NCBI GenBank assembly: GCA_015661045.1
Contig: JACVQG010000024.1
Span: forward strand, 1-9,905
Direction of reading: 5' to 3'
DNA: 9,905 nt
From: Dehalococcoidia bacterium
Lineage (GTDB): Bacteria; Chloroflexota; Dehalococcoidia; JACVQG01
The notes beneath the pieces are model-generated. The model worked only from the letters and a program-made list of their open reading frames with translations, had not been told where the DNA came from and did no database searches. Positions 1-7,323 of this stretch are shown here, piece after piece (positions within the stretch are counted from its first letter, which is position 1; every line of letters begins with the position of its first letter). Made by a program: the position numbers and the translations under genes.

Positions 1-2
1 TG

Positions 3-1568
3 GCAGCAGGGTGTACTGCCTGTCACAACGGCACCATTGCTCCGGACAAGTTCACCGAATGGAAGGATTCCGGCCACGCCGAGATCTTCACTCAGAATAT
101 TGATAACCCGGATGGGCATTGGGCCATAAACTGCGCCCAGTGTCATACCGTAGGTTATAACCCGTCCGTAAAGAACGGCGGCTTCGATGAACCATTTACT
201 GAAGAGGGTTGGAAGGTACCGTCCCACGGCGATAAGGGGTTATGGACGCAGATCCTGCAGAAGTTCCCCAAGACCGCCAAAATGGCCAATATCCAGTGCG
301 AGAACTGTCATGGCCCTAACGCCGGCAATACTCTCCATCCCAATGGAAAAATTGATTCGGCAAGGGTAAGTATATCCGCTGACGTATGCGGCGCCTGCCA
401 CGGTGAGCCGCCCAGCCACGGGCGTTTCCAGCAGTGGGAGATGAGCGGCCACGGCAACTTTGAATTGGCCATAGAAGAAGCCACTGTGGAAAAACGGGCC
501 GCTTCAGCCGCCCATTGCGGACGTTGCCATTCCGCTCAGGGATTCCTGAAATGGATTAAACAGGGCGATTTGACCAAGCAGATCCAGGGCGCCAAAGGGA
601 ACGCCACGGTGGATGAGTTGAAGGCTTGGGGTCTAACGCAGGATACCGTCCAGCCTCAGACCTGCGTGGTGTGTCACAATCCCCATGCCGAGGGCTCTAC
701 TACCGGCGAGCCTAACAATGCATCGGTTCGGATAATAGATAATTCTGCGTTATTACCTGCCGGATTCCAGGCTAAAGCTCTGGGCCGTGGCGCAATTTGT
801 ATCACCTGCCACAACACCAGGAATGCCCTGCACAATAATGATTTCGCTCCCACTGCCTACTCGGCACCACATACGGCTGCCCAGGGCGATGTCCTGATGG
901 GTGAGAACGCCTACTTTGTATCTACAGGTGACCGGTCACCCCACTCCCTTATCAAGGATAGCTGTGCGAAATGCCACATGGAGGAGACACCGGCGCCGTT
1001 AGAGTTCAGCAGAGGTGGAGCCGGTACCAATCATAGCTTCAAAGCCAAGATAACCATTTGCGGTAGCTGCCATTCCGCCACGCTCGATGGAAAAGCGCTT
1101 CAAATAGGCATTGAGGGCAAGGTAGAAGAGCTAGGCGAGGTGATGTCCAATTACTTACTCAAAAAGATGCCGGATAAAACGACCGTCAAAGACTACACCC
1201 CTCATCAGTTTGGGGGCAAGTCCTACGACGTCAAGAGCGACGCTGTCGTGGTGGACAAAACCAATATCGCTAAAATCGAGCCGACGGAGCCGCATGGCCA
1301 GCAAGGGTTTATAATCCAATTCAAGAACGCGGTATCCGTCACATATAAACCCGCTGGTGGTACAGAACATACACTATCAGTCAAAGAAATACAGATTCAG
1401 TTGGGTGACTTCAGCGCCGATGGCAAGACAGCGCTAATTGCAGTCACCGACCCCCTGGTAAAAGCTGGTTGGAACTACTTCCTGATTCACGGCGATGGCA
1501 GCGAAGGGGTTCACAATCCCACCTTTACCAAGGAAGTGTTAGAAGCCACCATAAAAGCCTTGAAATAA
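3..1568 (+). CDS. Multiheme cytochrome c, nine CXXCH sites visible, 5' end missing
   Basis: The reading frame is open from base 3 to the TAA at 1566-1568, giving 521 codons of a protein whose start and signal peptide lie outside the window. Nine CXXCH heme-c attachment sites begin at visible residues 4, 44, 99, 129, 172, 221, 266, 321 and 353 (CTACH, CAQCH, CENCH, CGACH, CGRCH, CVVCH, CITCH, CAKCH, CGSCH). The ATG at 282 is only an internal methionine, because two heme sites in the same frame precede it. W..SGH motifs after heme sites, as in many respiratory multiheme cytochromes, supply extra histidines that could be axial ligands. The last 165 or so residues have no heme site and end with a GVHNPTF motif, a sequence common near the C-terminus of such cytochromes. 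The role is electron transfer outside the cytoplasmic membrane, as a terminal reductase or an electron carrier. Nonaheme extracellular cytochromes such as Thermincola OcwA are a possible comparison, but I cannot assign the family or substrate. More hemes may lie upstream. Confidence 0.93.
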   Translation, partial: AAGCTACHNGTIAPDKFTEWKDSGHAEIFTQNIDNPDGHWAINCAQCHTVGYNPSVKNGGFDEPFTEEGWKVPSHGDKGLWTQILQKFPKTAKMANIQCENCHGPNAGNTLHPNGKIDSARVSISADVCGACHGEPPSHGRFQQWEMSGHGNFELAIEEATVEKRAASAAHCGRCHSAQGFLKWIKQGDLTKQIQGAKGNATVDELKAWGLTQDTVQPQTCVVCHNPHAEGSTTGEPNNASVRIIDNSALLPAGFQAKALGRGAICITCHNTRNALHNNDFAPTAYSAPHTAAQGDVLMGENAYFVSTGDRSPHSLIKDSCAKCHMEETPAPLEFSRGGAGTNHSFKAKITICGSCHSATLDGKALQIGIEGKVEELGEVMSNYLLKKMPDKTTVKDYTPHQFGGKSYDVKSDAVVVDKTNIAKIEPTEPHGQQGFIIQFKNAVSVTYKPAGGTEHTLSVKEIQIQLGDFSADGKTALIAVTDPLVKAGWNYFLIHGDGSEGVHNPTFTKEVLEATIKALK

Positions 1569-1596
1569 TCAGGGTGAGGTAAAAGACAAGAAACGG

Positions 1597-1628
1597 ACAG
1601 CAGGCCCCGGTATACCGGGGCCTGCTGT
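1597..1628 (+). terminator. Perfect 16-bp-arm palindrome, probable intrinsic terminator
   Basis: Arms 1597-1612 and 1613-1628 are exact reverse complements with a GC-rich core (GGCCCCGG/CCGGGGCC), 28 bases after the stop codon of the nonaheme cytochrome. In RNA the central TATA would form the loop. The following tract is short (TGTTTACA), so the U-run is weak. It may act as a terminator for the cytochrome transcript, an mRNA-stabilising 3' hairpin, or both. Its position between two same-strand genes separates the cytochrome from the kinase operon. Confidence 0.7.
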
Positions 1629-1680
1629 GTTTACAGGGATAACACTGTACGGATGTCGGTTGGTCTCAAATAATATAGCA

Positions 1681-1709
1681 TTGTGAATTCCTTCATTTAA
1701 GATTATACT
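1681..1709 (+). promoter_or_regulatory. Candidate sigma-70-type promoter for the HK1 operon
   Basis: TTGTGA at 1681-1686 and TATACT at 1704-1709 are separated by exactly 17 bases and match the -35 (4 of 6) and -10 (5 of 6) consensus. The site lies in an AT-rich stretch after the terminator-like palindrome. Transcription would start near 1716, giving a leader of about 100 bases before the kinase start at 1815. No transcript data are available, and AT-rich DNA gives chance matches. Confidence 0.45.
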
Positions 1710-1814
1710 TAAAACTAGCTAATACTTATCAATTCCCATCAGCCTATTTAAACAATAACCTCAGGATGGCGCTTCTTTCATCACTTTTGGGGGATGAATC
1801 GGAGGTAGAGTCAG

Positions 1815-4550
1815 ATGAGCCTGCAGAGGAAGGCCAGCCTATATAGCGGATTGGGGATACTAGCCCTGTTATGTATTCTGGCGTTCCTGGGTGTAAGGTC
1901 CGTTGTCGAGACTTCCCAGAGGACCTTCCAGGAACGGGTCATTATGGCCCAGGTGGTAGCGCAAGAGGTTGACAGGGCTCTGGGGAAAGCACGAACCGAT
2001 CTCCACGAATTTGCCACATTAGAATCCATTGACGTGGAGGATTCTAACCCCCTGCCAGAAAGACAAGCCCTGGAAAGTCTTTACCGGTATTCCCGTTCTT
2101 TTACCTTCCTTTTCCTCCTCGACCGGCAGGGAAACGTACTATATTCCAAACCAGAACGTCCCGAACTGGTGGGTATACCGTTCTTAGGCTATGGCGCTAT
2201 AGCCAATACTGTAGAGATAGGCACTCCTTTCCTGTCCAGCACGCTTACATTAGGTGAAAGCCGCCGCCCTGTCTTTGTGATGGCTGTACCTGTATCTAAT
2301 AAACAGGGTAAAACGGTTGGAGCAGTTGGAGGGTGGCTTACGTTATCCGATATAATCGGCAATCTCATTCCGACCTTGCAGATGGGTGAAACTGCCTTTG
2401 TGGAAATAGTCAGCCAGGAAGGTCTGATTATGGCCACCACAAAGGAGCCCGGTCGGACTGCAGGACGGGAAGAGACAGAATATGCAGCTCATTTTGCAAC
2501 CCTTATTAAGGAAAACAAAGCTGACCAGGAAACGTGCTATCGTTGTCATGAGACTGCAACCGGCATGAAAAGAACCAAGGATGTCCTGGCATTTGCTCCT
2601 TTAACAGTTGCTCCGGGTACAGGCGGCGTGGCTATAAGGCAGTCCCTATCTGAAGCGCTGGCCCCGGTTCGCAGATTGGAATACGAGATAATAACGGCCG
2701 GTTCGCTCTTTTTTATCATCGGGTTATCGCTGACATGGCTAGGCGTCCGCTCTCTGGTGCGTCCCCTTTCTCATTTGACATCTGTATCGCGGAAAATAGC
2801 CGAAGGTGATCTGGGCACAGAGGTGGTTGCAACCAGCCGTGACGAGATTGGTACCCTGGCTAAGGCTTTTGAGGCGATGAGATTACGGCTAAAGGAAACT
2901 CTCCATGAAAAAGAAGAAAGGGTAAAAGAAAGTGAAGCCAGAGCCCAGCAGCTATCCGCATTAAATAGCGTAGCTGCTTCGGTCAGCCATTCTCTTGATC
3001 TAGACCAGGTTCTTGGAGATAGTTTAAATACGACCCTGCAGATTTTAAAACTGGATGAAGGCGGTGTGTTCCTGCGGGAATCGTCCGGTGAGTTAAGCCT
3101 CCGCTTAAGCCGCGGGACATTACACCCATCCATGGAAGCCCTGGCGCGGCTTCAACCAGAGACAAGTCATCCGGTTATTCTCAGCCCTTTCCTGGTTCCT
3201 TCCGAAATGCAAGGTGATGAATCCCGCTCTTACGTCCATATTCCGTTAGCATCAAAAGGAAAACTCCTGGGATCGATGGTTCTGGTTAGTCAAAAACAAA
3301 GGGAGTTCACACCCCTGGAGATGGAGCTAATGACCGCTATCGGGCATCAGATTGGCACCGGCCTCGAGAATGCCCAGCTATTCCAGGAGAGTCAGAGACG
3401 GCAGAAAGAGGCCGAAGCCCTTTTCCGTATCGGGTTAGAGGTCTCCCGCCTGTTGAATCTCGATAGTATTCTGGACTCTGTCGTCGAAAAAGCCCATAAA
3501 CTCCTGGATGTAGATGCGGCGATTCTGTCATTACAGGAAGAGGATAGCCATGAAATAAGCATCAAAGCTAATAGTGGTCCGATAAAGCCTACTTTTAAGG
3601 GAATGAAACTTAAGGAGGGGGAGGGTTTAGCCGGCAGGGTAATCAGCCTGGGTAAACCTGTAATAACCGGGGATTACCTGAGTGACCCGGTATTCAAACA
3701 TTCCCAGGACGGAGATAACCTGGTCCGGGAATCGGTACTGAAGTCTCATCTGGGGGTACCGCTGATGATCGGGGAAAAGGTGTTTGGCAGCCTGAGCGTC
3801 GCCACCCAGAAACACCGTTACTTTAGTGAGCAGGAAATAGCTGTATTACAACAACTTGCTCAGCTTGCTGCTCTGGCTATCGAGAATGCCCGGCTATACG
3901 GACAGGTGCAGGAGCTTGCAACACACCAGGAGAGAGAGCGCCTGGCACGAGAGATGCATGATGGCCTGGGACAGGTCCTGGGTTACCTTCAGCTCAGGGC
4001 ACGGGGCGTGGAAGACATGCTTGCTGAAGGCAAGATTACGGAAGCACAGAAAGAAATGCAGGAGATGAGGAAGGTTGTTCGGGAGGCGTATGAGGATGTC
4101 AGACAGGGTATCCTGGCTTTGAGGTCAAAGGCAGCCCCGGAGGCGGGACTTGTTTCTATACTGGAGGACTACTTTGAGGGATTCCGCCAGCAGACAGGTA
4201 TACCGCTGAAGGTTGAAGTGAAAGACGTGCGGGCAACCCATTTACCTTCCGATGCCGCTGTTCAGATAGTACGGGTTATTCAGGAAGCCCTGGCAAATGT
4301 AAGAAAACATGCCAGGGCTAAAAAGGCAAAGGTTAGTTTTCAGCTTCAGGGACAGGATGCGGTTATAACAATAGAAGATGACGGAGCGGGATTCGACCCT
4401 TCCCGTATCACCGGAGACGACAGGCAGCATTTTGGCATACAAACGATGAAAGAAAGATGTAGAAGTGTCGGCGCTCAATTCAATATAGACTCCAGGTTTA
4501 GCAAAGGAACTACCGTTATGATAAGGATGCAACTTAAAGGAGGGGTATAG
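1815..4550 (+). CDS. Sensor histidine kinase HK1: heme-c Cache, HAMP, two GAF, HisKA_3, HATPase
   Basis: This 911-residue membrane kinase starts at ATG 1815 behind GGAGGT (1801-1806). An in-frame ATG at 1794 is closed by a stop after four codons, which supports this start. Helix 1 spans about residues 9-30, followed by an extracytoplasmic Cache/PDC-type sensor to about 290. Within the sensor, C241-Y-R-C244-H245 is a c-type heme attachment motif on the expected outer face of the membrane. Helix 2 is about 291-312, HAMP 313-366, a coiled stretch follows, and two GAF domains occupy about 380-530 and 536-700. The HisKA_3 phosphoacceptor is H715 in REMHDGLGQ; the ATPase has N828 in the N box and DDGAGFD at 855-861. 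This is the NarX/LiaS/DegS kinase class, which pairs with LuxR-type regulators; RR1 follows with no gap and is the likely partner. The probable input is redox state, oxygen or another heme ligand, inferred from the heme site. Cytoplasmic input may also enter through the GAF domains, whose ligands are unknown. Confidence 0.93.
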   Translation: MSLQRKASLYSGLGILALLCILAFLGVRSVVETSQRTFQERVIMAQVVAQEVDRALGKARTDLHEFATLESIDVEDSNPLPERQALESLYRYSRSFTFLFLLDRQGNVLYSKPERPELVGIPFLGYGAIANTVEIGTPFLSSTLTLGESRRPVFVMAVPVSNKQGKTVGAVGGWLTLSDIIGNLIPTLQMGETAFVEIVSQEGLIMATTKEPGRTAGREETEYAAHFATLIKENKADQETCYRCHETATGMKRTKDVLAFAPLTVAPGTGGVAIRQSLSEALAPVRRLEYEIITAGSLFFIIGLSLTWLGVRSLVRPLSHLTSVSRKIAEGDLGTEVVATSRDEIGTLAKAFEAMRLRLKETLHEKEERVKESEARAQQLSALNSVAASVSHSLDLDQVLGDSLNTTLQILKLDEGGVFLRESSGELSLRLSRGTLHPSMEALARLQPETSHPVILSPFLVPSEMQGDESRSYVHIPLASKGKLLGSMVLVSQKQREFTPLEMELMTAIGHQIGTGLENAQLFQESQRRQKEAEALFRIGLEVSRLLNLDSILDSVVEKAHKLLDVDAAILSLQEEDSHEISIKANSGPIKPTFKGMKLKEGEGLAGRVISLGKPVITGDYLSDPVFKHSQDGDNLVRESVLKSHLGVPLMIGEKVFGSLSVATQKHRYFSEQEIAVLQQLAQLAALAIENARLYGQVQELATHQERERLAREMHDGLGQVLGYLQLRARGVEDMLAEGKITEAQKEMQEMRKVVREAYEDVRQGILALRSKAAPEAGLVSILEDYFEGFRQQTGIPLKVEVKDVRATHLPSDAAVQIVRVIQEALANVRKHARAKKAKVSFQLQGQDAVITIEDDGAGFDPSRITGDDRQHFGIQTMKERCRSVGAQFNIDSRFSKGTTVMIRMQLKGGV
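2535..2549 (+). other. CXXCH heme-c attachment site in the HK1 sensor domain
   Basis: The codons read C-Y-R-C-H (residues 241-245), about 45 residues before helix 2. H226, 15 residues upstream, is a candidate distal ligand by analogy with HK2, where a histidine also stands at 226. The motif is directly visible; heme attachment is inferred and would need a cytochrome c maturation system, which is not encoded in this window. Confidence 0.75.
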
Positions 4551-5243
4551 GTGGAGCCATTACGGCTGCTATTAGCAGATGATTCTCCGCTTTTCCGCAA
4601 GGGTTTGTCAGGCTTGTTTGAATCCACGCCGGATTTTCAGGTTGTAGGGGAAGCACGGGATGGGGTGGAGGCTTTGGAAAAGGCACGGGAACTTCTACCC
4701 GATGTGATCCTTATGGATATAAACATGCCTCGCTGCAACGGACTCGAGGCTACCCGCCTGATAAAAGAGGAATTGCCATATATAAGAATTGTTATGCTCA
4801 CTGTTTCGGATAGTGAGCAGCACCTTTTTGAGGCAATAAAAGTTGGAGCCCAGGGTTATCTTTTGAAGAACCTGGAACCTGAAGAACTATTCCAGATGTT
4901 ACGGGCTGTTTCCCGCGGTGAAGCGCCTATCTCGCCGGCTATGGCCGGTAAAATCCTGAAGGAGTTTACCCACCGTTACCAACCGGCTCCGGCGCCTGAA
5001 GCGGAAAGTAGCCCGCTTACTGCCAGGGAAAAGGATATATTGCAATTGGTGGTATTAGGACAGGCCAACAAAGAGATTGCAAATCAACTCAACATTGCCG
5101 AGTCCACTGTAAAGAATCACCTGAGAAATATCATGGAGAAGCTGCATGCCCAGAACCGGGTTCAGGCAGCCATACAGGCTCTCCAGAAGGGGGGAATTAC
5201 TTTATCCCGAGATAGAACCGAAAGACCTAGTTCTACTGGTTAA
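4551..5243 (+). CDS. NarL/FixJ-family response regulator RR1
   Basis: The 230-residue protein starts at GTG 4551, directly after the HK1 stop codon, with AAAGGAGGGG at 4536-4545 as the ribosome site, so translation is probably coupled to HK1. The receiver domain (about 4-120) has the acidic pair D10/D11, phosphoacceptor D56 in LMDINMP, T84 and K106, a complete active site. A linker rich in Pro and Ala (about 141-153) leads to a LuxR-type helix-turn-helix at about 154-211, with the conserved LTARE, ANKEIA and STVKNHL segments. It should bind DNA as a phosphorylated dimer and regulate transcription. The likely partner is HK1. Targets are not shown by the sequence; the downstream cytochrome genes and its own operon are the obvious candidates. 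It is about half identical to RR2 over the receiver domain by eye, which suggests duplication. Confidence 0.94.
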   Translation: MEPLRLLLADDSPLFRKGLSGLFESTPDFQVVGEARDGVEALEKARELLPDVILMDINMPRCNGLEATRLIKEELPYIRIVMLTVSDSEQHLFEAIKVGAQGYLLKNLEPEELFQMLRAVSRGEAPISPAMAGKILKEFTHRYQPAPAPEAESSPLTAREKDILQLVVLGQANKEIANQLNIAESTVKNHLRNIMEKLHAQNRVQAAIQALQKGGITLSRDRTERPSSTG

Positions 5244-5249
5244 CAGTAG
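5233..5249 (+). repeat. Short hairpin spanning the RR1 stop codon
   Basis: CTACTG (5233-5238) and CAGTAG (5244-5249) can form a 6-bp stem with a 5-base loop that contains the TAA stop. The bases after it are pyrimidine-rich (CTCTCCTTTCC) but not a true U-tract. It may be a weak terminator or have no function. Confidence 0.25.
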
Positions 5250-5286
5250 TACTCTCCTTTCCAGAATTACCCCGTATTCACTCTAA

Positions 5287-5314
5287 AAGAACTACTATAA
5301 GGCAGTTCTTATAG
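5287..5314 (+). repeat. Two overlapping, mutually exclusive inverted repeats in the RR1-to-5463 gap
   Basis: AAGAACT (5287-5293) pairs with AGTTCTT (5304-5310) around a 10-base loop, and CTATAAG (5295-5301) pairs with CTTATAG (5308-5314) around a 6-base loop. Both are perfect 7-bp arms, and they share bases 5308-5310, so only one full hairpin can form at a time. This could be an operator for a dimeric regulator, a weak attenuator-like switch, or chance in AT-rich DNA. The rest of the 219-base gap (5244-5462) shows no coding potential that I can support and no clear promoter. Confidence 0.35.
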
Positions 5315-5462
5315 GCTATATAAATTGGCACTAATGGTGGATAGGCGGTTCAGTGATAATGGTCTAGTATAAGTTTGGGGTGGAGATGAACCATCCCAGC
5401 AATCAAGCCCAAAAATCGGCAAATCAAGGTCAGAGGACTTGAAAACGGAAGGGAGAAATAAG

Positions 5463-5699
5463 ATGCATCCGCTATCCATCGTAATCGCTTTTGGTTTCCT
5501 GGGAATGTTGACCGTGGTTGGGGCCCAACTATCCATACTCAGCTCCCGTTGGCTGTGGCGGCAGGTAACTCCAGTGCTAGGTTTCCAGCAGTCCCGGAAG
5601 ATTTCTAAAGCTTCGGTGAGCGGGCTGTTGTTAGCTCTGGGTTTGTTTCTGCTGGTAATCGGAGTACAGGGCATTTATCGCCTTATCTTCGCGGTCTGA
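5463..5699 (+). CDS. Small two-helix membrane protein, function unknown
   Basis: The 78-residue product has two hydrophobic segments, about residues 4-25 and 52-74, joined by a polar, basic loop (residues 32-50, with several Arg and Lys). I chose ATG 5463 because AAGGGAG (5449-5455) lies 7 bases upstream. A TTG at 5439 would add eight polar residues and also has a weak ribosome site (AGAGG), so it is a possible alternative. I do not recognise the family. It lies 27 bases before RR2 and ahead of the cytochrome genes, so it is probably co-transcribed with them. It might be an accessory subunit of the membrane electron-transfer complex or a modulator of one of the kinases; neither is shown. The basic loop would face the cytoplasm by the positive-inside rule, with both termini outside. 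Confidence 0.7.
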   Translation: MHPLSIVIAFGFLGMLTVVGAQLSILSSRWLWRQVTPVLGFQQSRKISKASVSGLLLALGLFLLVIGVQGIYRLIFAV

Positions 5700-5726
5700 G
5701 TCGTAAAAGGCATAAGAGGTATAGAG

Positions 5727-6413
5727 GTGGAAACAACCGTAAGTGGTAAGCCCATCAGGGTACTCCTGGTAGATGACCATACCCTGTTCCGGCGAGGCAT
5801 CGCAAACCTTCTGGCCTCCCAGCCTTATATAACCGTAGTAGGGGAAGCAAGCGATGGCTGGGAGGCCCTGGAAAAGGCCAAGGAATCAACACCTGACCTT
5901 ATCCTGCTGGATCTCAGGATGCCCGGGCTGGATGGACAAAAGGTAATACAAAGGTTAAAGGACATAGTCCCATCATCCCGAATAATCGTGCTTACCATAT
6001 CGGAGAATGAAGAAGACCTGTTAGAAGCTATTAGAGAAGGGGCAAACGGGTACCTGCTTAAGGATTTAACACCCGAAGAGCTATTTCAGGCCATAAAAAG
6101 GACCTTTCAGGGTGAGCCGGTTATTTCACCTCGCATGGCCAGTAAGATGTTAACCGAGTTTAGCCGGCGGTTATCCGGATCAGAGGCCCAGCCCTTGCGG
6201 CACCTGACTTCAAGAGAGCAAGAAATTCTCCTGTTATTAGCCGAAGGGGCAAGAAATAAAGAGATTAGCGCTCGCCTTCACATAAGCGGTAGTACTGTCC
6301 GAAACCACATACACCATATTATCGGGAAATTACATGTACAAAATCGGGTTCAGGCTGCATTATTAGCGCGCGGCCAGGCGCCCCAGGGTGTGGGCGCTAT
6401 GAAAGGAGGCTGA
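5727..6413 (+). CDS. NarL/FixJ-family response regulator RR2
   Basis: The 228-residue protein starts at GTG 5727, with AAGAGGT (5714-5720) 6 bases upstream. The receiver domain (about 9-130) has D16/D17, phosphoacceptor D62 in LLDLRMP, T90 and K112, all intact. The LuxR-type DNA-binding domain is at about 157-215, with LTSREQE, RNKEIS and STVRNHI segments. It is a paralogue of RR1: the receiver domains share VVGEA, EALEKA, GYLLK and PEELFQ blocks. The two regulators also share EISPRMA-like residues after the receiver (SPAMAGKIL and SPRMASKML). No kinase gene abuts it; HK2, three genes downstream, is the nearest unpaired kinase of the right class and a plausible partner, although cross-talk with HK1 is possible. 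The stop codon is one base before the start of the heptaheme cytochrome gene, so the two are almost certainly in one transcript. Confidence 0.94.
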   Translation: METTVSGKPIRVLLVDDHTLFRRGIANLLASQPYITVVGEASDGWEALEKAKESTPDLILLDLRMPGLDGQKVIQRLKDIVPSSRIIVLTISENEEDLLEAIREGANGYLLKDLTPEELFQAIKRTFQGEPVISPRMASKMLTEFSRRLSGSEAQPLRHLTSREQEILLLLAEGARNKEISARLHISGSTVRNHIHHIIGKLHVQNRVQAALLARGQAPQGVGAMKGG

Positions 6414-6414
6414 G

Positions 6415-7311
6415 TTGAAGCTATTGTTAGGCCTCGCCCTGGCAGCAATATTACTGGTTATCGGTTATTTTACGTTTTTCACCTCCCCTGTTTTAGCCCT
6501 GGATGAGAAGGGTTGCCTCCAATGTCACAATAAACCAGATATAAAAAAGACCACACAGCAGGGACAGGTTATCTCCCTGTTTGTAAATGAAAAAGAGCTT
6601 GATGCCTCAGCTCATCGTTTTATCGATTGCGATCAATGTCATTCCAAACCACACGATACCCCCGCGGTGCCTACCAAGATAACATCGGCTGAGAAGTGCG
6701 GTGCCTGCCACCAATATGAAAGGAAACTGCACCGGGAGAGTATTCACGGACAAAGCCTTATCCGTGGCGAGGAAGGGGCGGCTAATTGCGTGGATTGCCA
6801 TAGCAACGCATTAACACCTCATAGTGTGGTTAGAGTTCTTTCGCCGGAATCACCGGCTTACCGCCGGAATATAGCTGATACCTGTGACCGCTGTCACGGC
6901 AATGAAAAGCTCATGACCAGCTATGGCATACTGGAAAAGACGTATGAATCATACATGCGTAGCTATCATGGGAAGGTTCAAACTCTGGCCAAAGATGACC
7001 TGCGGAAGCTAAATATGGCCACTTGCACAAACTGCCACGGTGTGCATGATATCAAAAAAGCCAAAGACCCTACCTCCAAAGTAGGCAGCCTGGCTAACTT
7101 GAAGGAAGCCTGCGCTCAGTGCCATGCCGGTGCAGATGAAAATTTCGCCCGCTCTTTTATCGGGCATGAAGAAGCCTCTTTGAAAAGCAATCCAGCTATA
7201 TATTACATCGAAAGAGGCTTTTTACTACTAACCGCCAGCGTAGTAGCAGGGGGACTTATTGTAACTACACTTGCATTTGTTCACTATACCTGGCGAAGAC
7301 CAAAAAAATAA
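6415..7311 (+). CDS. Membrane-anchored heptaheme cytochrome c
   Basis: The 298-residue protein starts at TTG 6415 behind AAAGGAGG (6402-6408), one base after the RR2 stop. A hydrophobic N-terminal segment (residues 2-28) ends in SPVLA-LD, a plausible signal peptidase site, but it could stay as an anchor. Seven CXXCH sites start at residues 34, 72, 95, 125, 157, 204 and 233 (CLQCH, CDQCH, CGACH, CVDCH, CDRCH, CTNCH, CAQCH). The SIHG and AANCVDCH segments are typical of cytochromes of the c3/c7-like multiheme group. A C-terminal helix (about 265-290) followed by YTWRRPKK places a basic tail in the cytoplasm, so the heme domain is held on the outer face of the membrane. The cytochrome b gene follows after 12 bases. 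Together they probably make a complex that moves electrons between quinones and external carriers. The direction and final acceptor cannot be read from the sequence. Confidence 0.94.
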   Translation: MKLLLGLALAAILLVIGYFTFFTSPVLALDEKGCLQCHNKPDIKKTTQQGQVISLFVNEKELDASAHRFIDCDQCHSKPHDTPAVPTKITSAEKCGACHQYERKLHRESIHGQSLIRGEEGAANCVDCHSNALTPHSVVRVLSPESPAYRRNIADTCDRCHGNEKLMTSYGILEKTYESYMRSYHGKVQTLAKDDLRKLNMATCTNCHGVHDIKKAKDPTSKVGSLANLKEACAQCHAGADENFARSFIGHEEASLKSNPAIYYIERGFLLLTASVVAGGLIVTTLAFVHYTWRRPKK

Positions 7312-7323
7312 GGAAGGCGCAGT

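Noticed and set aside
282..1568. Nonaheme cytochrome starting at ATG 282
   Set aside because: The frame stays open upstream to base 3 and contains two further CXXCH sites (visible residues 4 and 44), so 282 is internal.
2771..3133. 120-codon open frame on the - strand inside HK1
   Set aside because: It lies wholly within the HAMP/GAF coding region of HK1, has no ribosome site or recognisable motif, and is a shadow of the real frame.
5325..5340. TTGGCAC-like start of a sigma-54 promoter ahead of the small membrane protein
   Set aside because: The -24 half fits, but the -12 GC is absent at the required spacing (GG is found there), and neither regulator has a sigma-54-activating AAA domain.
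5309..5674. 121-codon - strand open frame opposite the small membrane protein
   Set aside because: Its product is Ser/Thr/Pro/Arg-rich with no domain or membrane pattern, while the + strand frame has a ribosome site and two clean helices.
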